A stretch of 64,000 bases of DNA from Sphingomonas sp. HITSZ_GF (GTDB lineage Bacteria; Pseudomonadota; Alphaproteobacteria; Sphingomonadales; Sphingomonadaceae), in contig NZ_JARQXA010000005.1 of NCBI RefSeq assembly GCF_029543155.1, positions 124,001-188,000 on the forward strand. The letters run 5' to 3'. A model generated the notes under the pieces. It did no database searches. It saw nothing but the letters and a program-made list of their open reading frames with translations, and was not told the DNA's origin. Shown one piece after another: positions 1 through 9,270 of this stretch (positions within the stretch are counted from its first letter, which is position 1; every line of letters starts with the position of its first letter). The position numbers and the translations under genes are program-made.

Positions 1-2081
<2,081 letters not shown>

Positions 2082-2103
2082 GACCTGGTTTCCTTAAGGA
2101 TGT

Positions 2104-2128
2104 GGGGAGCCGGACGATCCGGCTCCCC
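2104..2128 (-). promoter_or_regulatory. Perfect hairpin between rpsG and fusA
   Basis: An 11-bp perfect inverted repeat (GGGGAGCCGGA / TCCGGCTCCCC) with a 3-nt loop lies in the rpsG-fusA gap, 23 nt before the fusA start. There is no T-run after it on the transcribed strand, so it is not an obvious intrinsic terminator. It may protect or partition the polycistronic mRNA or modulate fusA translation; that role is inference. Confidence 0.55.
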
Positions 2129-2182
2129 GATATGTAGGAACGAAAGTTGGAAGCGCCAGCCTGGCCGGCGCGTCCGGGAGTC

Positions 2183-2653
2183 TTACCAGCGGTAGTGGCT
2201 GAAGGCGCGGTTCGCCTCGGCCATACGGTGGGTATCCTCGCGCTTCTTCACCGCGTTGCCGCGGTTGTTCGAGGCGTCCAGCAGCTCGCCCGAGAGGCGG
2301 GCCGACATGGTGTTCTCGCTGCGGTTGCGGGCCGACGAGATCAGCCAGCGGATCGCAAGCGCCTGCGCACGCTCCGGACGGACTTCCACCGGCACCTGGT
2401 AGGTCGCACCGCCGACGCGGCGGCTGCGGACCTCGATGCCCGGCTTGATGTTGTTCAGCGCGTCATGGAACACGCCGATCGGATCGCGCTTGGCGCGGGT
2501 CTCGACGGTTTCCAGGGCCGAATAGACGATGCCTTCGGCGACGGACTTCTTGCCGTCCAGCATCACCGAATTCATGAACTTCGAAAGCACGATGTCACCG
2601 AACTTGGGATCCGGCAGGATTTCGCGCTTTTCGGGGCGACGACGACGAGCCAT
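2183..2653 (-). CDS. rpsG: 30S ribosomal protein S7
   Basis: Primary binder of the 3' major domain of 16S rRNA; nucleates assembly of the 30S head and contacts tRNA near the E site. The 156-residue product begins [20 protein letters not shown] and ends NRAFSHYRW, full length for the family, with the conserved [21 protein letters not shown] helix region. It lies 63 bp downstream of rpsL and upstream of fusA in the standard str operon order, so it is co-transcribed from a promoter before rpsL. In many bacteria S7 represses its own operon by binding the rpsL-rpsG spacer; the short spacer here (2654-2716) is where such a site would be, but I cannot demonstrate it. Confidence 0.98.
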   Translation of the reverse strand: MARRRRPEKREILPDPKFGDIVLSKFMNSVMLDGKKSVAEGIVYSALETVETRAKRDPIGVFHDALNNIKPGIEVRSRRVGGATYQVPVEVRPERAQALAIRWLISSARNRSENTMSARLSGELLDASNNRGNAVKKREDTHRMAEANRAFSHYRW

Positions 2654-2716
2654 CTTGAATTTCCTTCTAAAACTTCAGCGTGTCCGGAACCCGTCCGGGG
2701 CTTACTATGGCTGTGA

Positions 2717-3088
2717 TTACTTCGGACGCTTCGCGCCGTACTTCGAACGGCTCTGCTTGCGGTCCTTGACGCCCTGCGTGTCGAGCACGCCGCGCAGCAC
2801 GTGGTAGCGCACGCCCGGAAGGTCGCGCACACGGCCGCCGCGGATCAGCACAACCGAGTGCTCCTGAAGGTTGTGACCTTCGCCCGGGATGTAGCTGATG
2901 ACTTCGCGCTGGTTGGTCAGGCGGACCTTCGCAACCTTGCGGAGCGCCGAGTTCGGCTTCTTCGGGGTCGTGGTATAGACACGGGTGCAAACGCCGCGCT
3001 TCTGCGGGTTCTGCTCCATCGCAGGGACCTTCGACTTGGTCTTCTGCAGTTCGCGGCCCTTGCGGACCAGCTGGTTAATCGTCGGCAT
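2717..3088 (-). CDS. rpsL: 30S ribosomal protein S12 (Arg at position 88)
   Basis: Decoding-centre protein that monitors codon-anticodon fit. The start is taken at [15 protein letters not shown] (position 3088), which gives the usual 123 residues; a start four codons upstream (MKGF) is possible but not family-like. Motifs [13 protein letters not shown] (Lys43) and [24 protein letters not shown] are intact. Notably residue 88 (counting Met) is Arg, codon CGC, where Escherichia coli has Lys; Lys-to-Arg at this site is a classical streptomycin-resistance change. Lys43 is the sensitive type. First gene of the str operon. Confidence 0.98.
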   Translation of the reverse strand: MPTINQLVRKGRELQKTKSKVPAMEQNPQKRGVCTRVYTTTPKKPNSALRKVAKVRLTNQREVISYIPGEGHNLQEHSVVLIRGGRVRDLPGVRYHVLRGVLDTQGVKDRKQSRSKYGAKRPK

Positions 3089-3369
3089 GAAGCCCTTCAC
3101 CTTATGTTACCGGCCGCAGCCGGCGGTTACTTTGCTGGAACCCTTGTTTGAGAATACGAAAAGGCCCCGGGTGCCATCGGCCCCCTGGACCATTGCGTCT
3201 CCAGCAACGTTCAGCTCTTGCCCCACGAAGAATCATGACCGGACGGACCGGTCCCTCGCGGAACGGGGGCGCCTATAGCGACGGGGGGCTTGGCGGTCAA
3301 CTGACTCGCCCTGTGCCGCCGCAGCCGGGATAACGGAGCGTCAACCAGCTGCGGGCTAGGGGTTGCGAG
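3089..3369. other. str operon leader / promoter region, no gene seen
   Basis: This 281-bp gap separates rpsL (minus) from the plus-strand membrane protein at 3370. It must hold the str operon promoter and leader and the promoter of the divergent gene. I see no coding frame with family features, no tRNA and no clear palindromic operator. Confidence 0.5.
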
Positions 3370-3924
3370 ATGGTTCGTTACGCATCCCGATTCAAGCCGC
3401 TAGCCGCCGCGCTCGCGGCGCTGTTCGCCACGCTCGTGCTCGGCGGCTTCGGCCCCGCGCTCCCCGGCGCGACGGGCCTGCTGTCCTGGGAGCTGTTCGG
3501 CCTGGCCACGGTGGGCGGCACCGGGCTGCTCGCCTGGCACCTCGCCCAGCTCACCGCATTGCCCGCAGGGCCGCTGCCCAAAGCCGCGCTGCCTGCCGCG
3601 CTGATTCCGCTGGCGGTGTTTCCGCATATCGGCGCAGCCGCGCTGCTGGTGCCGGTGGCGCTCGCGCTGCCGCTGCTCCGGATCGACCGATTCGCCGGCG
3701 GCCTGGCGCTCGCCGGAACGCTGGCGATGCTCGGGCCGCTGCCGCTCTCTCCATTGGTCGCCGGCGTAACGATGCTCGGCGCCGCGTGGCTTTGCCGCGC
3801 TCGCTGCCCCGCCGCCAACGACAATCCCTCTCTGGAACGCCTGTCCCGCTTTTGGTCGGTGCCTGTTCCTGCACATTATGCTAGGGATTTATGCAGGGAT
3901 TCGGGGTCCGAATTTGGGGAGTAG
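3370..3924 (+). CDS. Small polytopic membrane protein, unknown
   Basis: A 184-residue frame that I do not recognise. It begins MVRYASRFKPLAAALAALFATLVLGGFG and holds about five hydrophobic stretches in residues 10-145 (around 10-32, 37-60, 68-82, 86-105, 108-142), then a polar tail from CRARCPAANDNPSLERLSRFW. This pattern fits an inner-membrane protein. The stop at 3922-3924 lies 5 bp before the bactofilin start, and the GGGGAG that would serve as the bactofilin ribosome-binding site is inside this frame's last codons, which supports co-transcription. Frames on the opposite strand also stay open because of the high GC content, so existence is moderately rather than firmly supported. Confidence 0.55.
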   Translation: MVRYASRFKPLAAALAALFATLVLGGFGPALPGATGLLSWELFGLATVGGTGLLAWHLAQLTALPAGPLPKAALPAALIPLAVFPHIGAAALLVPVALALPLLRIDRFAGGLALAGTLAMLGPLPLSPLVAGVTMLGAAWLCRARCPAANDNPSLERLSRFWSVPVPAHYARDLCRDSGSEFGE

Positions 3925-3929
3925 CGTGA

Positions 3930-4415
3930 ATGTTCAACGGCAATAATCGTGGTCGCGATCGCGACGAGCGCCCGGCAGTGCCGCCGGCACCGCCGCAGCA
4001 GAGCAGCAGCAGCGGCAAGCGCGGCATGTTTTCGGTGATCGGCCCGGACGTGACCGTCACGGGCAACGTTTCGGCCACCGCCGACCTGCACATCGATGGC
4101 CGCATCGAAGGCGACGTCAATTGCGGTAGCCTGGCGCAGGGCGCCGACAGCCAGATCTTCGGCAACGTCACCGCCGACAGCGCCCGCCTTGCCGGTGCGA
4201 TCGAAGGCACGGTGCGCGTCCGCACGCTCACCATCGAGCGTTCGGCAAAGATCACCGGCGATGTCGAGTACGAGAACATCACCATCGAGAATGGCGGCCA
4301 TATCGACGGCCGCCTGAAGCATATGAGCACGGTCCAGGCAGCGGCTGCTGCGGCAACCGGCCCGCGCCCGGTCGAAGCGGCCCCTTCGCCCTTCGCGGCG
4401 GCGGCGAACGAATAA
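3930..4415 (+). CDS. Bactofilin (polymer-forming cytoskeletal protein)
   Basis: Bactofilins self-assemble without nucleotides into filaments that position cell-wall enzymes or stalk and shape determinants at the inner membrane. The 161-residue product has a disordered Pro/Ser-rich head (residues 1-33), a central beta-helical repeat domain of about residues 34-132 with short repeating units such as VTVTGNVSATADLHIDGRIEGDV and KITGDVEYENITIENGGHIDGRL, and an Ala/Pro-rich tail. The M23 peptidase gene that often accompanies bactofilins is not present here; the upstream neighbour is instead a small membrane protein 5 bp away. An intrinsic terminator follows. Confidence 0.93.
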   Translation: MFNGNNRGRDRDERPAVPPAPPQQSSSSGKRGMFSVIGPDVTVTGNVSATADLHIDGRIEGDVNCGSLAQGADSQIFGNVTADSARLAGAIEGTVRVRTLTIERSAKITGDVEYENITIENGGHIDGRLKHMSTVQAAAAAATGPRPVEAAPSPFAAAANE

Positions 4416-4437
4416 GCCCGGGCTTATCGGCAAACAG

Positions 4438-4472
4438 GAAGGGCGCGTTCTCCCCGGAGAGCGCGCCCTTTG
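4438..4472 (+). terminator. Intrinsic terminator after bactofilin
   Basis: Stem AGGGCGCG.TCTC / GAGA.CGCGCCCT with a short CCCCGG-type loop, followed by TTTGCTTTGG. It lies 23 bp after the bactofilin stop codon. Confidence 0.75.
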
Positions 4473-4500
4473 CTTTGGTGTCGGAAGTTAACCGCATAGC

Positions 4501-4602
4501 CTCTCCCCGGCGAAGGCCGGGGCCCAGACTTGAAATGCACGCGCCTTGGCGCGTCTTCGCCACGCACTGCTTAGTCTGGGCCCCGGCCTTCGCCGGGGAG
4601 AG
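4501..4602. repeat. Paired palindromic repeat (REPIN-like, group 2)
   Basis: Two short hairpins of the type CCCCGGCGAAGGCCGGGG sit in inverted orientation at the ends of a 102-bp unit, so the whole unit can fold on itself. The inner spacer contains GCGCCTTGGCGCGTC and is shared with the units at 14652-14750 and, inverted, 41710-41812. It fills the convergent gap between bactofilin and the DUF4142 gene. Confidence 0.85.
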
Positions 4603-4616
4603 GAAGGGTGAAAACC

Positions 4617-5219
4617 CTACAGCCCCTTGATCTTGTCTAGGTGCTGCTGGACGATCGGCGCGATCTCGACCGCGAAGGCCTTGAGCTCGGGCACCGTGCC
4701 GTTCGCGGCATAATCCTGCACCGTTGCCAGCGTCCTCTGGTGCGCCACCAGCTGCTGCGCCTTGTAGGCGGTGTCGAAATCCGCCCCGGTCGTGTCGCGC
4801 AGCGTCGCGAGGTTCGCTTCCTGCTCGGCGCTCAGCCTGGGGTTCGGCATCAGCGCGGGCACCGCCTTGGCGGCGGCCGCCTTCAGCTTGGCGGTCGATT
4901 CGGTATGGCCGGTCACCATCATCCCGCCGAAATCCTTGAGCGCCTGGCTCGTCGCCTTTTGCTGGGCGAGCTTGCCTGCCGCCACTTCATAGGCATCGCT
5001 GGCGCCGGCGGTGTCGGCAAAGGTCTGGCCGGTCATCACCGCGGCACCCGTTGCGGCATTGATGTCGGTGCCGGTCGCCGCATTGGCGTCGATGCTGTTC
5101 TCGGGAATGATCGTGTCGGTCGCGACGATATTGTCGACGGTGGTCACCGGCTCGCTGCCGCCACAGGCGCCGAGCGCAAAGGCAGGGCCCAGGCCGATCG
5201 CAAAGAAGTATTGTTTCAT
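4617..5219 (-). CDS. DUF4142 lipoprotein
   Basis: Predicted 200-residue exported lipoprotein: MKQYFFAIGLGPAFALGAC ends in a lipobox (Leu-Gly-Ala-Cys, Cys19). Residues about 65-200 form the helical DUF4142 domain (ferritin-like four-helix fold), with FADTAGASDAYEVAAGKLA, FGGMMVTGHTESTAKL and QQLVAHQRTLATVQDYA. Family members are periplasmic or envelope proteins of unknown biochemical role, often stress induced. The start is placed at MKQYFF because a lipoprotein signal begins there; the frame is open 21 codons further upstream. It is divergent from the GFA-family gene with a 95-bp gap. Confidence 0.9.
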   Translation of the reverse strand: MKQYFFAIGLGPAFALGACGGSEPVTTVDNIVATDTIIPENSIDANAATGTDINAATGAAVMTGQTFADTAGASDAYEVAAGKLAQQKATSQALKDFGGMMVTGHTESTAKLKAAAAKAVPALMPNPRLSAEQEANLATLRDTTGADFDTAYKAQQLVAHQRTLATVQDYAANGTVPELKAFAVEIAPIVQQHLDKIKGL

Positions 5220-5314
5220 GCGGGCATCCCTCCTGTTCTTGAGAAGGGAACGCGGGCATGGAGGCACCCGTTCCGACTGCAATTGCCCGATGCGGCGAAA
5301 CGAGGAGAGCGCCG

Positions 5315-5767
5315 ATGACCGACTGGACCCAGATCCGGGAAGGCGGCTGCCGCTGCGGCGCGGTGCGTTTCCGCCTGGCCGGCGCGCCGTTCCTAACCAG
5401 CGCCTGCCACTGCACCGGCTGCCAGAAGATGACCGGCAGTGCCTTCTCGCTCACGCTGACCGTACCGACGGGCAGCTTCGAAGTGACTCAGGGCGAGCCG
5501 GTGATCGGCGGGCTGCACGGGCCGGTCGCGCACCATTTCCACTGCGACCATTGCAAGAGCTGGATCTTCACCCGCGCCGAGGGGATCGACTGGTTCGTCA
5601 ACATCCGCACGACAATGCTCGACGCGCCCGACACCGCCCCGCCCTTCCTGGAGACGTGGACCAGCGAGAAGCTGCCCTGGGCCGAGACCGGCGCGGCGAA
5701 GAGCTATCCGGGCAATCCAGACTGGAACGACTGGGAGAAGCTTACGGCTGAATATGCTGCCCGCTAA
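5315..5767 (+). CDS. GFA / CENP-V family zinc protein
   Basis: A 150-residue member of the glutathione-dependent formaldehyde-activating enzyme-like (GFA, CENP-V) fold. Zinc-binding cysteines are visible: GGCRCGAVRF, ACHCTGCQKMTGSAF and HCDHCKSWIF. The start MTDWTQIREGG at 5315 has GAGGAG just upstream (5302-5309). True formaldehyde activation has been questioned for many family members, so the substrate is unknown. It is a lone gene divergent from the DUF4142 lipoprotein and convergent with the DUF3140 gene. Confidence 0.88.
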   Translation: MTDWTQIREGGCRCGAVRFRLAGAPFLTSACHCTGCQKMTGSAFSLTLTVPTGSFEVTQGEPVIGGLHGPVAHHFHCDHCKSWIFTRAEGIDWFVNIRTTMLDAPDTAPPFLETWTSEKLPWAETGAAKSYPGNPDWNDWEKLTAEYAAR

Positions 5768-5770
5768 AAT

Positions 5771-5899
5771 CCTCCCCCGAAGGGGGAGGGGGACCAGCCG
5801 CAGGCTGGTGGAGGGGGAACGCCACGAGTGACACCGCTTGTGGCATGCCCTCTCCACCACCGGCTACGCCGGCGGTCCCCCTCTCCCTCCGGGAGAGGA
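5771..5899. repeat. Paired palindromic repeat, CTCCCCC type
   Basis: A compound inverted repeat: CCTCCCCCGAAGGGGGAGG hairpin, then CCAGCCGCAGGCTGG, and at the far end CCACCGGCTACGCCGGCGG and CTCTCCCTCCGGGAGAG. The two ends are mutually complementary, so the 129-bp unit can fold as one long structure. It sits in a convergent gap. Different sequence family from the CCCCGGC repeats; distantly similar to 42825-42932. Confidence 0.75.
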
Positions 5900-5910
5900 T
5901 TACGCGCCCC

Positions 5911-6267
5911 TCACCCCTTCAACGGATCATGCCCCCAGTTCATCAGCGAATAGCGCCAGCGTGACGTCGGCACCTTGTATTCGTCGTGCGGCCCCTGCCC
6001 GCGGTGGCGTGCGACGAAGCCGATCACCTTGCGCATATGGGCATAGTCGCCGCCGCCGAGATCGGCCTTCTTCGTCCGCAATATCTCGACGATCCGGCGG
6101 CCCGATGCATGGCCCACGCTCTCGCCGCCATCGCGCTTGAAGCCCACCTTGTGGCTTTGCTCGGTCTCCAGCCATTCCTCGATTTCGGCGGGCGCCATGT
6201 TCACCGCGTCGTGAAATTTCCGCCACACCGTCTCGTGGTCGTCGCGCTCGGGCACCGGCTTCTCCAT
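5911..6267 (-). CDS. DUF3140 domain protein
   Basis: Soluble 118-residue protein, MEKPVPERDDHETVWRKFHD..., matching the DUF3140 family (conserved WRKFHDAVNMAPAEIEEWLETEQSHKVG and GRRIVEILRTKKADLGGGDYAHMRKVIGFVARH). The short lysine/arginine-rich helices suggest nucleic-acid binding, but the function is not known to me. ATG at 6267 is chosen over a TTG eight codons upstream. It is convergent with the GFA gene and divergent from the lectin gene. Confidence 0.85.
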   Translation of the reverse strand: MEKPVPERDDHETVWRKFHDAVNMAPAEIEEWLETEQSHKVGFKRDGGESVGHASGRRIVEILRTKKADLGGGDYAHMRKVIGFVARHRGQGPHDEYKVPTSRWRYSLMNWGHDPLKG

Positions 6268-6495
6268 TTTGGCCTGCAATCCTGTCCGCAACGGACCTCT
6301 CTCCGCTCAGTTTCACCGGCGAATCGATTATTATCGCGATGTCGCCCGCGAGTCTGTCGCGCGCGACCGGTCCACAGGGGCTTGAATCAGGAACCCGTCA
6401 CTCGGCGAATCCGCCGGGCGCTGCCGCACGTCCTCAATGGACGGGTCGCCTCCAGCGCACGGATGGAGCGGGTGGCACAGCGAAAAGAGGCTAAG
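6268..6495. other. Divergent intergenic region before the lectin gene
   Basis: A 228-bp gap between the DUF3140 start (minus) and the lectin start (plus). It must hold both promoters. I see no clear inverted-repeat operator or terminator. Confidence 0.4.
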
Positions 6496-7317
6496 ATGAC
6501 GATCTACGCGACGCAGAACCAGTGGGGCGGCAATTCGGCGCCCTGGCATGATGGCGGCCTGCTCAGCATCGGCAACCGCGCCGATCAGAACCCGATCGCG
6601 CTGCAGATCCAGTCGGGCGACGGCGGCAAGAGCTTCACCGGCACGATGACCTATGAAGGTGAAGGCCCGATCGGGGTGCGCGCCACGCTCGTCACCACCA
6701 ACTGCTACCAGGTGGAGAACCAGTGGGGCGGTAGCTCGGCACCCTGGCACGATGCCGGGCTGTTCCTGCTCGGCGCGCGCAACGGCCAGAACGCCGTGGC
6801 GTTCGACCTCAAGTCGAGCGACGGCGGCCAGACGATCACCGGCACGATGACCTATGCCGGCGAAGGGCCGATCGGAGTGAAGGGCTCGGTGTCGAGCGGC
6901 ACCGGCTTCGACGCGACCAACCAGTGGGGCGGCAATTCCGCGCCCTGGCACCAGGGCGGGCTGTGGGTGCTGGGCTGCCGGCCCGACCAGCCGGTCGTTG
7001 CGCTCGACATCTCGAGCGCCGACAATGGCCGCACCCTCACCGGCACGATGACCTATTCGGGCGAAGGCCCGATCGGCTTCAAGGCGACCCAGACCATGGC
7101 CGACACCTATAGCGTGCTCAACCAGTGGGGCGGCGACCAGGCGCCCTGGCACGATGGCGGCGTGTGGGTGATCGGCTGCCGCGGCACCCAGGGCGTGGTC
7201 GCGGTGAAGGCGACCGGCAGCGGCAACGGGCTCTCGGGCACGATGACCTATGCCGGCGAGGGGCCGATCGGGCTTAACCTGGTGCCGGCGGTGAGCGAGG
7301 CGCTGGCGGAAGCCTGA
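6496..7317 (+). CDS. Four-repeat OAA-family high-mannose lectin
   Basis: Cytoplasmic-type lectin of the Oscillatoria agardhii agglutinin family, which binds the branched mannose core of high-mannose glycans. The 273-residue protein is four tandem repeats of about 67 residues, each with NQWGG-x-x-APWH, a Gly-x-Arg, and GTMTY-x-GEGPIG. Residues Trp10, Gly11 and Trp17 of repeat 1 match the sugar-binding positions known in OAA, and the Arg and Glu of each site are kept in all four repeats. Two-repeat members are the cyanobacterial type; four repeats resemble Myxococcus MBHA. No signal peptide or membrane segment is seen. Start ATG 6496 has GAGG about 7 nt upstream. It stands alone between unrelated genes, and its natural role is unknown. 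Confidence 0.94.
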   Translation: MTIYATQNQWGGNSAPWHDGGLLSIGNRADQNPIALQIQSGDGGKSFTGTMTYEGEGPIGVRATLVTTNCYQVENQWGGSSAPWHDAGLFLLGARNGQNAVAFDLKSSDGGQTITGTMTYAGEGPIGVKGSVSSGTGFDATNQWGGNSAPWHQGGLWVLGCRPDQPVVALDISSADNGRTLTGTMTYSGEGPIGFKATQTMADTYSVLNQWGGDQAPWHDGGVWVIGCRGTQGVVAVKATGSGNGLSGTMTYAGEGPIGLNLVPAVSEALAEA

Positions 7318-7327
7318 CCTTCCGAGT

Positions 7328-7402
7328 TCTCCGGCGCAGGCCGGGGCCCAGGGTTTCCATGCTGTGTCGCTTGTAACTCTGGGCCCCGGCTTTCGCCGGG
7401 GA
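7328..7402. repeat. Paired palindromic repeat (REPIN-like, group 1, inverted)
   Basis: Terminal hairpins CCGGCGCAGGCCGG and CCCCGGCTTTCGCCGGGG flank a spacer that is the reverse complement of the spacers in 28472-28550 and 52018-52096 (shared core ACAAGCGA). It lies in the convergent gap between the lectin and the membrane protein gene. Confidence 0.82.
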
Positions 7403-7418
7403 GCAGCTTGCGCTCGCC

Positions 7419-8831
7419 TTACCCCGCCGCCGCCGCATAATCCTCGCCGACCGCCGGCAGTGCGATCCGCGCGACCAGCGTCGTCGCCCCGACCATCAGC
7501 AACGCCACCAGCGCGATCCGCAGCCCCCGCCTGGAGAGCTTCACCCCCGCCGCCAGCACCACGGCCAGTCCGGTCGCGAGCATCGCCCAGAAGTGATAGC
7601 GATAATCGGCAGCCACGCTGATCACGAGGAAGGCCAGCTCGGTGAGCGCCGCCGACAAGGCAAGGGCGACCGCCAGACGGCTCCGGGCCTCCTCGCGCCT
7701 CCAGGCCAGCGCCAGCACCGCCAGCGCCGCGACCAGCCAGACGATCGGCGCGCCGAGCGGGCTCTCCGCCAGCCAGCCCGCGATGCGCGCAAATGCCGCG
7801 GTCCAGCGCGCCGGCGAGCCGAGCCCGAGGCTGTTCGGCTCGCTGTCTGCCTGCGGCTCGGCGAGCGGATAGCGCTCGGGCACGATCCAGCGCATCGTCG
7901 CGTTCCAATGCGCCAGCCGGTGCGTGGCATAGGCGAGCGGGTGGTGCGCGATCGTGCCGATCCAGGCCTGGGTCAGCGCGTGCCCCGGCGCCGCAGCCTC
8001 TAGCCCATCGGAGACAAAGTCGCAGCGGTCGCCGAGCGGATCCCATAGCAGAGGCCGGATGCAGTGCTGCGCCTCGGCCGCGCGCCACAGCTTGGCGGGC
8101 AGCACCGGCACCGCATCGGGCCCAGCATGATGCGCGATCCCCGCCAGGTCATAGATCGGCAGCGAACGCCCGACATCGCTGGCGCTCGCCCGGAAGATCG
8201 CATGGTTCACCACCGGCATCGCCACCAGCATCGCGATCATCGCCGCCAGCATCAGCACGCCGTGCCGCACCGGCCGCCACGGTCCCGTGCCCAATAGTCC
8301 GAAGGCCAGCGGTACCGTGGCGAACACCGCGTTGATCCGCACCAGCGTGGCGTAAAGGAGGAGCAGCACGATCAGGCCGGCCGCCCAGCGCGGCAATGCC
8401 CTGCCCTCCAGTCGCCACCAGCAGGCAAGCCCGGTGGCGGCGAGCAGCGCGCCTGCCATCTGCCCATCCTTGAGCACCGCAACCTGCCAGCCGGCAAAGG
8501 GCGGCCAGATGCCGAGCAGCAGCACCGCCCCGCTGGCGATCCGGGATCCGCGCCGGGCCAGCGCCGCGGCGATCAGGCCGAGGCCGGTCCAGTACAGCAG
8601 CATCTGGAGCAGGAACATCGGTGCCTGGCCGTGCCAGCCGGCGCCGTGGAACAGCGACCACAGCCGCGCCATCGCTGGCGGGTGCCAGTCGTCATAGCTG
8701 CCCGAGACGACTTGGCTATATTGGTTGAGCGTGTCGAACATCGCCACGCCTGGCCAGAAGCAGGCGAGCATGAAGAGGCCGAGCAATGCCGCCGCGATCG
8801 CCGCCCGGGCTGCGGGCGACACACGGCTCAC
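7419..8831 (-). CDS. Polytopic membrane protein, GT-C glycosyltransferase-like
   Basis: A 470-residue inner-membrane protein with about ten or more hydrophobic helices. After the first helix it has FWPGVAMFDTLNQYSQVVSGSYDDWHPPAMARLWSLF: acidic residues and a DDWHPP motif in the first outside loop, the place where GT-C-fold glycosyltransferases carry catalytic acids. A Cys-containing soluble loop is at about residues 265-300 and the C-terminal third is again membrane. I infer lipid-linked sugar transfer or a related polymer function, without a firm family. The GTG start at 8831 lies 4 bp after the stop of the upstream small membrane protein, which defines a two-gene operon and is preferred to the in-frame ATG 40 codons earlier. 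Confidence 0.75.
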   Translation of the reverse strand: MSRVSPAARAAIAAALLGLFMLACFWPGVAMFDTLNQYSQVVSGSYDDWHPPAMARLWSLFHGAGWHGQAPMFLLQMLLYWTGLGLIAAALARRGSRIASGAVLLLGIWPPFAGWQVAVLKDGQMAGALLAATGLACWWRLEGRALPRWAAGLIVLLLLYATLVRINAVFATVPLAFGLLGTGPWRPVRHGVLMLAAMIAMLVAMPVVNHAIFRASASDVGRSLPIYDLAGIAHHAGPDAVPVLPAKLWRAAEAQHCIRPLLWDPLGDRCDFVSDGLEAAAPGHALTQAWIGTIAHHPLAYATHRLAHWNATMRWIVPERYPLAEPQADSEPNSLGLGSPARWTAAFARIAGWLAESPLGAPIVWLVAALAVLALAWRREEARSRLAVALALSAALTELAFLVISVAADYRYHFWAMLATGLAVVLAAGVKLSRRGLRIALVALLMVGATTLVARIALPAVGEDYAAAAG

Positions 8832-8835
8832 CGCG

Positions 8836-9210
8836 CTACTCCCGGACGATCTTGCGGCCGAACACCGGGCGCGGCGCATCCTCGGCTTCGGAAATCTCGG
8901 CGCTGCCCTGCCCCGCCGCCTTGCGCTCCAGATAGCGGGCGAGCGCCGCATCGGCGTCGAAGGCCGGCCCCTCCGCGGCGGCGTTCGGCTTGCTTTCGCC
9001 CGGGATGCTGGGGGTCAGCAGGAAGCGCAGCAATTTCAGGAGGAGCGGCAGCGCCAGCAGCAGCCCGATCGCGCTCAATCCGAGCACCGTCGGCCCCAGC
9101 CCGCCGGCGATCATGCCGTCGCTCCAGCCATCGAAGCTGGTGAAGTGGATCAGCAGCCACCCGATATAGACGAGCGGCAGCAGGGACAGGATCAGCTTGA
9201 CCGGGCGCAT
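8836..9210 (-). CDS. Small two-helix membrane protein, unknown
   Basis: The 124-residue product, MRPVKLILSLLPLVYIGWLLIHF..., has two hydrophobic segments (about 4-22 and 35-65) and a charged cytoplasmic tail rich in Ala and Glu that ends FGRKIVRE. I do not recognise the family. It is translationally linked to the GT-C-like gene, whose GTG start follows the stop codon by 4 bp, so it may be an accessory subunit. lpdA lies on the same strand further downstream of pdhC but upstream of this pair, with 60 bp between. Confidence 0.75.
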   Translation of the reverse strand: MRPVKLILSLLPLVYIGWLLIHFTSFDGWSDGMIAGGLGPTVLGLSAIGLLLALPLLLKLLRFLLTPSIPGESKPNAAAEGPAFDADAALARYLERKAAGQGSAEISEAEDAPRPVFGRKIVRE

Positions 9211-9270
9211 GCCAATTCTCCCACCAGTTCGCGAGAAACTGGCGGGAGGCTTGGCCGGAAAACATGAAGA

